Of a stretch of 64,000 bases of DNA, positions 8,841-17,744 are shown piece after piece. The notes under the pieces were generated by a model. The model saw only the letters and a list, made by a program, of their open reading frames with translations. It did not search any database and had not been told where the DNA came from. The position numbers and the translations under genes were made by a program. This DNA is from Streptomyces sp. CB01373 (GTDB lineage: Bacteria; Actinomycetota; Actinomycetes; Streptomycetales; Streptomycetaceae): assembly GCF_002803075.1 (NCBI RefSeq), contig NZ_NNBK01000016.1:129271-193270 (forward strand), in the 5' to 3' direction. Position 1 is the stretch's first letter; every line of letters begins with the position of its first letter.

Positions 8841-8900
8841 CAGCGCGCTTCCCCCTCAATCACTGCTTTTTAGCCATGCCCTGAGGTCTCGACACGCCCA

Positions 8901-8930
8901 GAGCCGTCCGGGAAAGTTCCCGGACGGCTC
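8901..8930 (-). terminator. Perfect 14-bp stem downstream of the ABC-F gene
   Basis: GAGCCGTCCGGGAA pairs perfectly with its complement around a 2-base centre. It lies 60 bases before the PQQ gene start and about 175 bases past the ABC-F stop. It probably ends the ABC-F transcript. The stretch 8931-9106 holds no gene that I can see. Confidence 0.65.
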
Positions 8931-9106
8931 ATTCCTATCACTCACGACCCGGCCGTCACCGGTACGCGTCAGCCCCTGTTCCCAAGGGAGAACCGGCCCG
9001 TGACGCGCCCGTTATGCGTGGCGGTCCCGGCGGACTTCCCTCCAGAAAACCGACACGTCCCGTTCACACGGCGCGAGCGCCCGCCCCGGCGCAGCGGCCC
9101 GTACCG

Positions 9107-10921
9107 CTACGCGTCCTCGGCGAGTTCGAGCCAGCGCATCTCCAGTTCCTCCCGCTCCCCCGCCAACGCGCGCAGCTCGGCGTCGAGTTCGGCGACCTTC
9201 GCGAAGTCGGTGGCGTGCTCGGCGATCCGTGCGTGCAGCGTGGACTCCTTCTCGGAGACGCGGTCCAACTGCCGCTCGATCTTCTGCAGTTCCTTCTTCG
9301 CGGCGCGCAGTTCGGCGGCGCTGCGCTCGGGCGCGGCCTGCTCGGCGGCGGGCGCCGGGACCGGGGCGGCGGCCGCGGCCTGCTGCTCCATCCGCTGCCG
9401 CCGCTCCAGGTACTCGTCGATGCCGCGCGGCAGCATCCGCAACGCGCCGTCGCCGAGGAGCGCGAACACCGTGTCGGTGGTGCGCTCGACGAAGAAGCGG
9501 TCGTGGGAGATGACGACCATCGAGCCGGGCCAGCCGTCGAGAACGTCCTCGAGCTGTGTGAGGGTCTCGATGTCGAGGTCGTTGGTGGGCTCGTCGAGGA
9601 AGAGCACGTTGGGCTCGTCCATGAGCAGGCGCAGCAGTTGCAGCCGCCGCCGCTCACCGCCGGACAGGTCGCCCACCGGCGTCCACTGCTTCTCCTTGCC
9701 GAAGCCGAACGTCTCGCACAGCTGCCCGGCGGTCATCTCCCGCCCCTTGCCGAGGTCGACGCGCTCGCGCACCTGCTGCACGGCCTCCAGGACCCGCCAG
9801 TCGGGGTCGAGTTCGGCGACCTCCTGGGAGAGGTAGGCGAGCTTGACGGTCCTGCCGACGGCGATCCGCCCGCCGACGGGCTGTGCCTCGCCCTCGGTGC
9901 GGGCGGCGTCCGCCATGGCCCGCAGCAGGGAGGTCTTACCGGAGCCGTTGACACCGACGAGACCGATCCGGTCGCCCGGTCCGAGGTGCCAGGTGACGTG
10001 CTTGAGCAGCACCTTGGGACCGGCCTGGACGGTGATGTCCTCCAGGTCGAAGACCGTCCTGCCGAGGCGGGAGGAGGCGAACTTCATCAGCTCACTGCTG
10101 TCGCGGGGCGGCGGCACGTCGGCGATCAGCTCGTTGGCGGCCTCCACCCGGAAGCGGGGCTTGGAGGTACGGGCGGGGGCGCCGCGCCGCAGCCAGGCCA
10201 GCTCCTTGCGGATCAGGTTCTGCCGCTTGACCTCCTCGGTGGCGGCGATCCGCTCGCGCTCGGCGCGGGCGAAGACGTAGTCGGAGTAGCCGCCCTCGTA
10301 CTCGTACACGGCCCCGCGCTGCACGTCCCACATGCGGGTGCAGACCTGGTCGAGGAACCAGCGGTCGTGGGTGACGCACACCAGCGCGGAGCGGCGCTCG
10401 CGCAGGTGCCGTGCCAGCCAGGAGATGCCCTCGACGTCGAGGTGGTTGGTGGGCTCGTCCAGGACGAGCAGGTCCTGCTCCTCGATGAGCAGCTTGGCCA
10501 GCGCGATCCGCCGCCGCTCACCGCCGGAAAGCGGCCCGATGACGGTGTCGAGGCCCTTGGGGAAGCCCGGCAGGTCGAGCCCGCCGAACAGTCCGGTCAG
10601 TACGTCCCTGACCTTGGCGTTGCCCGCCCACTCGTGGTCGGCCATGTCCCCGATGACCTCGTGGCGGACGGTGGCCTCCGGGTCGAGGGAGTCGTGCTGC
10701 GTGAGCACCCCGAGCCGCAGTCCGCCGGAGTGCGTGACCCGTCCGGTGTCGGCGTCCTCCAGCCTGGCCAGCATCCGGATCAGCGTGGTCTTGCCGTCAC
10801 CGTTGCGCCCGACGACCCCGATCCGGTCCCCTTCGGACACACCGAGCGAGACACCGTCGAGCAGGGCGCGCGTGCCGTACACCTTGCTGACGTTCTCGAC
10901 ATTGACCAGGTTGACGGCCAT
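9107..10921 (-). CDS. ABC-F family ATPase, Uup-like
   Basis: 604 residues with two ABC domains and no membrane segments. Walker A motifs are GRNGDGKTTL near residue 38 and GVNGSGKTSLL near 322. The signatures are LSGGERRRIALAKLL and LSGGERRRLQLLRLL, with Walker B DEPTNHLD and DEPTNDLD. A C-terminal charged coiled coil (IERQLDRVSEKESTLHARI...) is typical of the Uup branch. ABC-F proteins bind the ribosome E site and act in translation or antibiotic resistance. An AGGAG site precedes the ATG by 5 bases. Confidence 0.93.
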   Translation of the reverse strand: MAVNLVNVENVSKVYGTRALLDGVSLGVSEGDRIGVVGRNGDGKTTLIRMLARLEDADTGRVTHSGGLRLGVLTQHDSLDPEATVRHEVIGDMADHEWAGNAKVRDVLTGLFGGLDLPGFPKGLDTVIGPLSGGERRRIALAKLLIEEQDLLVLDEPTNHLDVEGISWLARHLRERRSALVCVTHDRWFLDQVCTRMWDVQRGAVYEYEGGYSDYVFARAERERIAATEEVKRQNLIRKELAWLRRGAPARTSKPRFRVEAANELIADVPPPRDSSELMKFASSRLGRTVFDLEDITVQAGPKVLLKHVTWHLGPGDRIGLVGVNGSGKTSLLRAMADAARTEGEAQPVGGRIAVGRTVKLAYLSQEVAELDPDWRVLEAVQQVRERVDLGKGREMTAGQLCETFGFGKEKQWTPVGDLSGGERRRLQLLRLLMDEPNVLFLDEPTNDLDIETLTQLEDVLDGWPGSMVVISHDRFFVERTTDTVFALLGDGALRMLPRGIDEYLERRQRMEQQAAAAAPVPAPAAEQAAPERSAAELRAAKKELQKIERQLDRVSEKESTLHARIAEHATDFAKVAELDAELRALAGEREELEMRWLELAEDA

Positions 10922-11079
10922 TTCACTCCTGTGCGCGGGGGTCGGTCAGCTTTCTAGGTTAGGGCCTCGGAGGAAAGGGCTGGAACGTCGCTCTGCCATC
11001 ACTCACTGTGATGACGTGATCGGAATACGGCCGCTACGGTGGAGAAGCAGACAGCAGGATCCCGTCCATGGGAGGAACT

Positions 11080-11673
11080 ATGACTGCCGAGTCCGTGAAG
11101 CAGCACAGCCACTGGCCGGTGCCGCCGCTGGACGGCTACACCGTGGACGACCTGTTCACGCTGCCTGATCTCCCGCCGCACACCGAGTTGCTCGACGGGA
11201 GCCTGGTTTTCGTGAGTCCGCAGCGCCGCTTCCACTTCCTCGTGATCGACCTGTTGGTCAACGGCCTACGCAGCTCTCTTGGCCCGGAGTTCAGTGTCGA
11301 GCGGGAGATGACCGTCGTCCTCGACGACCGCAACGGCCCCGAACCCGATATCAGCGCGGTCCGGGCCGACGCGGTCACCGGGCTGGACCAGACCAGATTT
11401 CGGGCCGAGGACGTCCTCCTCGCCGTGGAGGTCGTCTCCCCCGACTCGGAATCCCGCGACCGCACGACCAAACCGCAGAAATACGCCGCAGCCGGAATCC
11501 CGAACTTCTGGCGCGTCGAGCAGAACGGGACCACCGGCGGACCCGTCATCCACGTCTACGAACTCGACCCCATGACGAAGGCGTACGTGCACATGGGCAT
11601 TCACCGCGAGCGGATCAAGGTCGACAAGCCCTACGCCATCGACATCGACCTGGCGGCCGTCGACGGGCTCTGA
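11080..11673 (+). CDS. Uma2 (DUF820) family protein
   Basis: 197 residues. The PD-(D/E)XK-like core is visible as EPDISAVR near residue 90 and LAVEVVSPDSESRDR near 115, with the conserved KPQKYAAAGIPNFWRVE after it. The family is common in Streptomyces and cyanobacteria; a nuclease role is predicted from fold but largely unproven. The ATG at 11080 follows GGAGGA by 4 bases; an in-frame ATG four codons earlier overlaps that site. It is convergent with ispE, with only 11 bases between. Confidence 0.88.
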   Translation: MTAESVKQHSHWPVPPLDGYTVDDLFTLPDLPPHTELLDGSLVFVSPQRRFHFLVIDLLVNGLRSSLGPEFSVEREMTVVLDDRNGPEPDISAVRADAVTGLDQTRFRAEDVLLAVEVVSPDSESRDRTTKPQKYAAAGIPNFWRVEQNGTTGGPVIHVYELDPMTKAYVHMGIHRERIKVDKPYAIDIDLAAVDGL

Positions 11674-11684
11674 GCCGCACCCCG

Positions 11685-12578
11685 TCAGAGCAGCGTCACG
11701 CCCGGCGCGGGCGCCGACGCCGTACGCACCGAACGGCATGTCCCTGACGTCCGCAGCCTCTCCGCCACGGAGTACGCCGATTCGGCGTCCGCCACCAGGA
11801 ACGCCGTCGTCGGCCCCGACCCAGACACCAGGCCTGCCAGGGCCCCCGCCTCGCGGCCGGCGGCGAGGGTGTCCGCCAGAGACGGGCGCAGGGAGAGCGC
11901 GGCGGGCTGGAGGTCGTTGGACAGGGCGGCAGCGAGGGCTGCCGTGTCCCCCTTCTCCAGGGCGGCCAGCAGGTCCTCGGAGGCGACCGGTTCGGGAACG
12001 TCCGTGCCCTCGGCGAGCCGGTCGAACTCGCGGAACACCGCCGGGGTGGACAGCCCCCCGTCGGCCATCGCGAACACCCAGTGGAAGGTGCCGCCGACCT
12101 CCAGCGGGCTCAGCTTCTCCCCGCGCCCGGTGCCCAGCGCCGCCCCGCCGACCAGGCTGAACGGCACATCGCTGCCCAGCTCGGCGCAGATGTCGAGGAG
12201 TTCGTCGCGGGAGGCGTTCGTGCCCCACAGGGCGTCACAGGCCACCAGCGCGCCCGCACCGTCCGCGCTGCCGCCCGCCATGCCCCCGGCGACCGGGATG
12301 TCCTTGGCGATGTGGATGTGCACGTCGGGGCTGCGGCCGTAACGCCCGGCGAGGACGAGTGCCGCGCGGGCGGCGAGGTTCGTACGGTCCAGGGGGACCT
12401 CGCCGGCGTCCGGGCCCGCGCAGGTCACGCGCAGTTCGTCGGCCTCGGTGACCGTGACCTCGTCGTACAGGCCGACCGCGAGGAAGACGTTCGCCAGGTC
12501 ATGGAAGCCGTCGGGGCGGGCGGCGCCGACCGCGAGCTGGGCGTTGACCTTGGCCGGGACGCGTACGGTGACGCTCAC
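11685..12578 (-). CDS. ispE: 4-diphosphocytidyl-2-C-methyl-D-erythritol kinase
   Basis: A GHMP kinase of 297 residues for the ATP-dependent step of the MEP isoprenoid pathway. It opens with VRVPAKVNAQLAVGAARPDG. The ATP loop PVAGGMAGGSADGAGAL is near residue 95 and GSGPTTAF lies in the C-terminal half. Its GTG start overlaps the rsmA stop as GTGA. The rsmA-ispE pairing is widespread in actinobacteria. Confidence 0.95.
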   Translation of the reverse strand: MSVTVRVPAKVNAQLAVGAARPDGFHDLANVFLAVGLYDEVTVTEADELRVTCAGPDAGEVPLDRTNLAARAALVLAGRYGRSPDVHIHIAKDIPVAGGMAGGSADGAGALVACDALWGTNASRDELLDICAELGSDVPFSLVGGAALGTGRGEKLSPLEVGGTFHWVFAMADGGLSTPAVFREFDRLAEGTDVPEPVASEDLLAALEKGDTAALAAALSNDLQPAALSLRPSLADTLAAGREAGALAGLVSGSGPTTAFLVADAESAYSVAERLRTSGTCRSVRTASAPAPGVTLL

Positions 12579-13444
12579 TTACCGGTCTCCTTGTGCTCGG
12601 CGATCCGTGCGAACTCCTCCACGGTCAGCGACTCGCCCCGCGCCTGCGGGGAGACCCCCGCGGCGACCAGGGCCGCCTCCGCCGCCGGGGCCGACCCGGC
12701 CCACCCGGCGAGCGCGGCCCGCAGGGTCTTGCGGCGCTGGGCGAAGGCCGCGTCGACGACGGCGAAGACCTCCCGCTTGGTGGCGGTGGTCGCGATCGGT
12801 TCCGTGCGCCTGACCAGGGACACCAGTCCGCTGTCGACGTTCGGCGCGGGCCAGAAGACATTGCGCCCGATGGCCCCGGCCCGCTTGACCTCGGCGTACC
12901 AGTTGGCCTTCACGGACGGCACGCCGTACACCTTCGAGCCGGGCGCCGCGGCGAGCCGGTCGGCGACCTCGGCCTGCACCATCACGAGGGTGCGCTCGAT
13001 GCTCGGGAAGGTGTCGAGCATGTGCAGCAGGACGGGCACGGCCACGTTGTACGGGAGGTTCGCGACCAGGGCGGTGGGCGCGGGGCCCGGCAGCTCGGTG
13101 ACGTGCATCGCGTCGGAGTGGACCAGCGCGAAACGGCCGACGCGCTCCGGCATGCGGGCGGCGACGGTCGCGGGCAGCGCGCCGGCGAGCACGTCGTCGA
13201 TCTCGACGGCGGTGACCCGCTCGGCGGCCTCCAGCAGGGCGAGGGTGAGGGAGCCGAGCCCCGGGCCGACCTCGACGACCACGTCCTCGGGCTGGACGTC
13301 GGCGGTGCGGACGATACGGCGGACGGTGTTCGCGTCGATCACGAAGTTCTGGCCGCGTTGCTTGGTGGGGCGCACGCCGAGCGCGGCCGCGAGTTCGCGG
13401 ACGTCGGCGGGGCCCAGGAGGGCGTCGGGGGCGGGGCTGCTCAC
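12575..13444 (-). CDS. rsmA: 16S rRNA dimethyladenosine transferase
   Basis: 289 residues (KsgA family), which dimethylates two adjacent adenines near the 3' end of 16S rRNA. Motifs are GQNFVIDANTVRRIV, the SAM loop VVEVGPGLGSLTLALL and the catalytic NLPYNVAVPVLLHML. I place the start at the GTG at 13444 (VSSPAPDALLG) because homologues begin near there; the in-frame extension upstream enters the intergenic repeat region. Confidence 0.95.
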   Translation of the reverse strand: MSSPAPDALLGPADVRELAAALGVRPTKQRGQNFVIDANTVRRIVRTADVQPEDVVVEVGPGLGSLTLALLEAAERVTAVEIDDVLAGALPATVAARMPERVGRFALVHSDAMHVTELPGPAPTALVANLPYNVAVPVLLHMLDTFPSIERTLVMVQAEVADRLAAAPGSKVYGVPSVKANWYAEVKRAGAIGRNVFWPAPNVDSGLVSLVRRTEPIATTATKREVFAVVDAAFAQRRKTLRAALAGWAGSAPAAEAALVAAGVSPQARGESLTVEEFARIAEHKETGK

Positions 13445-13551
13445 GGCACAAGGGTACGGGGACGCGAACAACGCAACCGCCACGACCACCGCCACCGGTC
13501 CGCCCCACGGCCACCGCCACCGGGCCCACCCCGCGGCCACCCGAAGCCGAA

Positions 13552-14460
13552 GCCCACCCGCGGCCGCCCCGGAAGCGCGGCCTACCTGCGGCTGTCCGGA
13601 GCGGAGGCGGGCACGGGGGCGGCGGCTCGCCCACGCACGGCGGACGGCGCCGGGGGACGACGGGGGCAGCGCGGAGGCTCGCCCGCGACCGCCGCCGACC
13701 CCGGCGACCCGCGCGCGAGGGCCGACCTACGGCCGCCCCGGGGACGAGGCCCACCCGCAGCCCCTGGAGCGGGGCCGACCCGCGGCAGTCCGGAGTGAAG
13801 GCGGGCGCGGGCGGGAGGCTCGCCTGCGCGCGGCGGACGGCACCGAGGGACGGCGGGGCAGCGCGGACGCTCGCCCTCGACCGCCGCCGACCCCGGCGAT
13901 CCGCGCGCGAGGGCCGACCTACGGCCGCCCCGGGGACGAGGCCCACCCGCAACCACCCCTGGAGCGGGGCCAACCCGCGGCCGTCCGGAGCGGAGACGGG
14001 CACGGCATGGCGGCGGCTCGCCTGCGCACGGCGGACGGCGCCGGGGGACGGCGGGGGCAGCGCGGAGGCTCGCCCGCGACCGCCGCCGACCCCGGCGACC
14101 CGCGCGCGAGGGCCGACCTGCGGCCGCCCCGGGGACGAGGCCCACCCGCAGCCGCCCTGGAGCGCGGCCGGCCAGCGGCCGTCCGGAGCGGAGGCAGGCA
14201 CGGGCGGGAGGCTCGCCTGCGCACGGCGGACGGCGCCGGGGGACGACGGGGGCAGCGCGGAGGCTCGCCCGCGACCGCCGCCGACCCCGGCGACCCGCGC
14301 GCGAGGGCCGACCTGCGGCCGCCCCGGGGACGAGGCCCACCCGGCCCCGCCCCGGGGCGGGGCCGACCCGCGGCCGCTCCGGAGCGAAGGCAGGCACGGG
14401 AGGCGTGGAACCGGTCGCCTGCCCACGCCGCCCGTGCACGGCGGGCGGCGGGCGCGGGGC
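13552..14460. repeat. About 195-bp GC-rich tandem repeat array, four full units
   Basis: A shared anchor (GACCGCCGCCGACC) recurs at 13687, 13879, 14078 and 14273, giving periods of 192, 199 and 195. Each unit contains the same ordered blocks: a gCCGTCCGGAGCG segment, an Ala-like CGCACGGCGGACGGC segment, the anchor, then GGCCGCCCCGGGGACGAGG. The first and last units are partial and more diverged. Several frames are open on both strands, as expected for very high GC. No ribosome site or protein family fits, so I treat 13445-14499 as non-coding between rpfB and rsmA. Confidence 0.85.
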
Positions 14461-14499
14461 GGCCGACGCCGTCGGGGGCTCGCCCGCGGCTCCGCGCGC

Positions 14500-16059
14500 C
14501 TACCCCTGCAGTCGGTCGCCGCAGTGGGGCCAGGGGCTCGACCTGCGGCTCACGTACAGCTTCTTCGCGCGGTAGGTCTGTTCCTCCGCCGGGGCGTCCT
14601 GGGGGCGGCCCCGGCCGCCGAGGCGGTGCCAGGTGCCCTCGTCGAACTGGTACAGGCCGCCGTACGTGCCCGAGGGGTCCACGGCGTCCGCCCTGCCGCC
14701 GGACTCGCACTGCGCCAGCCCCTGCCAGTCGAGGTGGTCGGCGCCCCGTACCGACCGGGGATGGGCCCTGGTGCCGACCTTCACGATCTGCGCCCGCGGC
14801 GCCCGCACCACCTCCGACTCCACGCGCCACGGCCGCTGCCGCACGCCGTTGACGGTACGCACGGAGTACACGATCCGGCGTACCCCCGGCTGTCCGGCAC
14901 GCTCGACGACCTCCGTCCCCGTGAACAGGGTCGGGTCGGCGGTGCGCCGTACGGCGAACGGGACGGGCTCCTCGCGCACCTCCCGGCTCCCGGTGATCCG
15001 CAGCACGGTGACCGTCTGCCCGTCGCGCGGGAAGCTGGACGGCGCCACGGAGGTGGTGTCCTGGCCCCGCAGGGTGATCCCGGCCTCCTGCACCACGTCC
15101 CGCACGGTCGCCGCGTTGGTGCGGACCGTGCGGGCGCGGCCGTCCGCCATGACGGTCACCGAGCGTTCGGTGCGCACGTCCAGGGCGAGTCCGGCGCGTC
15201 CGATGGGCTGCGAGCGGGCGACCGACAGATGCGCGCCCTCCGCGCGCACGCCCAACTGCCCGAGCGCCTCCTCGACCGTGCGCGCCGTCGTCCACACCTC
15301 GCGGCGCTGTCCGTCGAGCGTGAGCCGGACCGGCCGCCCGCGGCGCACGGTGATCTCGTCGCCGCTGGTGAGCGCGGCCCCGGGGCCGGGCAGCACCACG
15401 TCGTGCGGCCCGAGCCGCACACCCTCGTCGGCCAGCAGTCCCGAGACGTCGTCGGCGAAGGTGTGCAGGGTGCGCCCGCTGCCGTCGACACTGAGCTCGA
15501 TCGCCTTGTCCGTGGCGACGAACGCGGTGGTCCCGCCCGCCAGGAACGCGACGACCAACGCGCGGGGCAGCAGCCGGCGCACACAATCCGGCCGCTCCGT
15601 GTACCGCGCCCTGCGCCGCCGCGCGGCCCGGTGCGTGCCGCCGCCGCCCGTGCCGCTCCCCGTACCGCTTCCGGCCGGGCGGGTCTGCCGGGGCATCACC
15701 AACTGGGTCGGCTCGTGCGCGCCGGACCGGCCGACGGCCTCGTAGGCGGGCCGGTACGTGTCCGCGTACGGCGGCCCCTGGGGCCCGTACGGCAGCGTCT
15801 GCGCGGTGTGCACGTCGTCATGGACACCGGCCTGCTCGTGCTGCCAGTACGGGTCGTACTGCTCGTACAGGCCGCCGACCTGCTGATACGGGTTGTACGG
15901 GCCGTACGGGTTATGGCGGCCCCCGTACCCCTCGTGACCCCCGTACCCCTCGTACAGGCTGTACTGCTCGTACGGGTTGTACGGCCCGTAGGGCTCATAC
16001 GCCTCGTGGTTCTCGTATGCGCCGTACGCCTCGCGGGTCTCGTACCGCAGATCGCTCAC
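14500..16059 (-). CDS. rpfB: Resuscitation-promoting factor RpfB
   Basis: 519 residues. Residues 1-125 are a Tyr/Gly/Pro/Glu-rich cytoplasmic tail (NPYGPYNPY, GPQGPPY). An Arg-rich stretch and one membrane helix follow near 160-185. Outside come three DUF348 repeats, a G5 domain (near VPFAVRRTADPTLFTG) and a C-terminal Rpf lysozyme-like domain with catalytic Glu in LAQCESGG. It cleaves peptidoglycan and promotes spore germination or exit from dormancy. The GTG at 16059 fits the tail; its ribosome site is weak. Confidence 0.94.
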   Translation of the reverse strand: MSDLRYETREAYGAYENHEAYEPYGPYNPYEQYSLYEGYGGHEGYGGRHNPYGPYNPYQQVGGLYEQYDPYWQHEQAGVHDDVHTAQTLPYGPQGPPYADTYRPAYEAVGRSGAHEPTQLVMPRQTRPAGSGTGSGTGGGGTHRAARRRRARYTERPDCVRRLLPRALVVAFLAGGTTAFVATDKAIELSVDGSGRTLHTFADDVSGLLADEGVRLGPHDVVLPGPGAALTSGDEITVRRGRPVRLTLDGQRREVWTTARTVEEALGQLGVRAEGAHLSVARSQPIGRAGLALDVRTERSVTVMADGRARTVRTNAATVRDVVQEAGITLRGQDTTSVAPSSFPRDGQTVTVLRITGSREVREEPVPFAVRRTADPTLFTGTEVVERAGQPGVRRIVYSVRTVNGVRQRPWRVESEVVRAPRAQIVKVGTRAHPRSVRGADHLDWQGLAQCESGGRADAVDPSGTYGGLYQFDEGTWHRLGGRGRPQDAPAEEQTYRAKKLYVSRRSSPWPHCGDRLQG

Positions 16060-16112
16060 GCGGCGAGAACCTAGCGGAGCGCCCGTCACTCTCCAAAGCG
16101 CTCCGCGTGCGC

Positions 16113-16991
16113 TCAGTAGCCGAAAGCGCGGGCCGTGTTGACCGCGAGCGCCGTCGCCAGGGTGTCCTCGTCGATGCCGCGCACGGCGGCCATCGCACGC
16201 ACCGTGACCGGAACGAGGTACGGGGCGTTGGGCCGTCCGCGGTACGGCGCCGGCGTCAGGAAGGGCGCGTCGGTCTCCACCAGGACCAGTTCCAGCGGGG
16301 CGACGGCGAGGGCGTCCCGCAGGTGCTGGGCGTTCTTGAAGGTGACGTTTCCGGCGAAGGACATGTAGTAGCCGGCGCGGGCGCACACCTCGGCCATCTC
16401 CGCGTCGCCCGAGTAGCAGTGGAACACCGTCCGCTCGGGGGCGCCCTCCTCCTTGAGGACGCGCAGGACGTCGGCGTGGGCGTCCCGGTCGTGGATGACG
16501 AGGGCCTTGCCGTGCCGCTTGGCGATCTCGATGTGGGCGCGGAAGGACCGCTCCTGTGCCGCCTTGCCCTCGGGTCCGGTGCGGAAGTAGTCGAGCCCGG
16601 TCTCGCCGACGCCCTTGACCTGGGGCAGCGCGGCCAGCCGGTCGATCTCGGCCAGGGCCTCGTCGAGCGCGACGTCCCCGCCCGGCTCACGCGCGCCCTG
16701 CCGCGACCAGCCGTCCGGATCGCCGTGGACGATGCGCGGGGCCTCGTTCGGGTGCAGGGCGACCGTCGCGTGGACGCTGTCGTACGCGGCGGCCGTCTCG
16801 GCGGCCCATCGCGAGCCGTCCAGGTCGCAGCCGACCTGGACGACCGTCGTCACGCCCACCGACGCGGCCTTGGCCAGGCCCTCCTCGACCGTGCCGGACT
16901 GCATGTCGAGGTGGGTGTGGGAGTCGGCGACCGGTATCCGGAGCGGCTCCGGAAGCGGGGGCGCCGCGTTCTTGTCGGCGTTCGAAGGCAT
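16113..16991 (-). CDS. tatD: TatD family metal-dependent deoxyribonuclease
   Basis: A TIM-barrel hydrolase of 292 residues. Metal-binding motifs are DSHTHLDM near residue 24, GETGLDYF, IHDRDAH, HCYSG and ETDAPFLTP. Family members are 3'-5' DNases. It sits 53 bases upstream of rpfB on the same strand, the conserved tatD-rpfB-rsmA-ispE order of actinobacteria. Confidence 0.93.
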   Translation of the reverse strand: MPSNADKNAAPPLPEPLRIPVADSHTHLDMQSGTVEEGLAKAASVGVTTVVQVGCDLDGSRWAAETAAAYDSVHATVALHPNEAPRIVHGDPDGWSRQGAREPGGDVALDEALAEIDRLAALPQVKGVGETGLDYFRTGPEGKAAQERSFRAHIEIAKRHGKALVIHDRDAHADVLRVLKEEGAPERTVFHCYSGDAEMAEVCARAGYYMSFAGNVTFKNAQHLRDALAVAPLELVLVETDAPFLTPAPYRGRPNAPYLVPVTVRAMAAVRGIDEDTLATALAVNTARAFGY

Positions 16992-17087
16992 GACCCGATC
17001 CTACGGAAGGGGCCGGTCGTCACCCTTCGCCGTCCGCCGGCAGCAAGGACGCGCCTTCCCCAGCCCGCCTCCTCAGCCCGCCTTGTC

Positions 17088-17498
17088 TCAGCCGGCCTTG
17101 CGGTGGAAGGGGTGCAGCAGGTCCGACAGGTGCCAGTGGTGGTCGCCGTGGACCTCCTGCGCGCGGTCCGCCGCCTCCTCCCCGGGCGGGGGCTCGTGCC
17201 GGTGGTCCTCGTGCCGGTGCAGATGGCTCTGCGCGGACGACACCCGCCCGGCCCGCATGATCCGGACGACGTGCCCGTCGCAGTTCTGGCAGTTCGGCCG
17301 GCTGAGCGGGGACGGGACGAGGCGGCCGTCCGCCACGTACCGCACGCACTCGTGGCCGTCGCCGTCCGTGTAGTGCTCGATCTCGTACGACTGCTCCCAC
17401 CCGTGCCCGCACCTCATGCAGGCGAAGGAGTAGGACTCGTTGACGACGGCGGTGGCCGTACCGCGGTGGCCGAAGCCCCGCCCTTCGATGTCGCTCAT
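17088..17498 (-). CDS. Small zinc-ribbon protein with His-rich tail
   Basis: 136 residues. Two Cys pairs, CMRC and CQNC, about 55 residues apart could form one zinc ribbon. The tail has many His (HLHRHEDHRHE, HGDHHWHLSDLLHPFH). The ATG at 17498 has GGAG six bases upstream; the frame is open further up, but that part looks like intergenic sequence. I do not recognise a characterised function. It could be a metal-binding or nucleic-acid-binding regulator. Confidence 0.8.
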   Translation of the reverse strand: MSDIEGRGFGHRGTATAVVNESYSFACMRCGHGWEQSYEIEHYTDGDGHECVRYVADGRLVPSPLSRPNCQNCDGHVVRIMRAGRVSSAQSHLHRHEDHRHEPPPGEEAADRAQEVHGDHHWHLSDLLHPFHRKAG

Positions 17499-17524
17499 GC
17501 CAGCTCCTCGTGTCCGCGTGTCCG

Positions 17525-17560
17525 CTGGACAAAAGGGACGGTTGCCGTCCCGTCGTCCAG
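17525..17560 (-). other. Nested stem-loop upstream of the zinc-ribbon gene
   Basis: CTGGAC pairs with GTCCAG, and inside it GGGACGG pairs with CCGTCCC around TTG. It lies 27 bases before the start codon on the transcribed strand, so it could be a leader structure. It could also be chance in GC-rich DNA. Confidence 0.45.
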
Positions 17561-17744
17561 TGAACTCCTCCGCCGACGGCGGCGCACAAGGCCTGGGGAG
17601 TGTTGGAGGCGTTTTGGGCCCCGCTTGCCAAAGGGTCCCTCCGACGGCCGAAGTCCCTTTGCCTTCCCGGACGGCTCTTTGCCGCTGCATGGGGCGGCCG
17701 CTCATGAGAGAGGCGCCCTGCTCAGAGCGGGTGTGAGCGAGGTC

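Noticed and set aside
4737..8873. Open frame of 1378 codons on the plus strand
   Set aside because: It is antisense to the response regulator and both PQQ genes. Its sequence is Val/Arg/Ala/Gly-rich without domains, the usual shadow in high-GC DNA.
12081..14852. Long plus-strand frame of 923 codons, and minus-strand frames of 615 and 555 codons across the repeat array
   Set aside because: All run through known genes and the tandem repeats, are Arg/Pro/Ala-rich, and have no ribosome site or family match.
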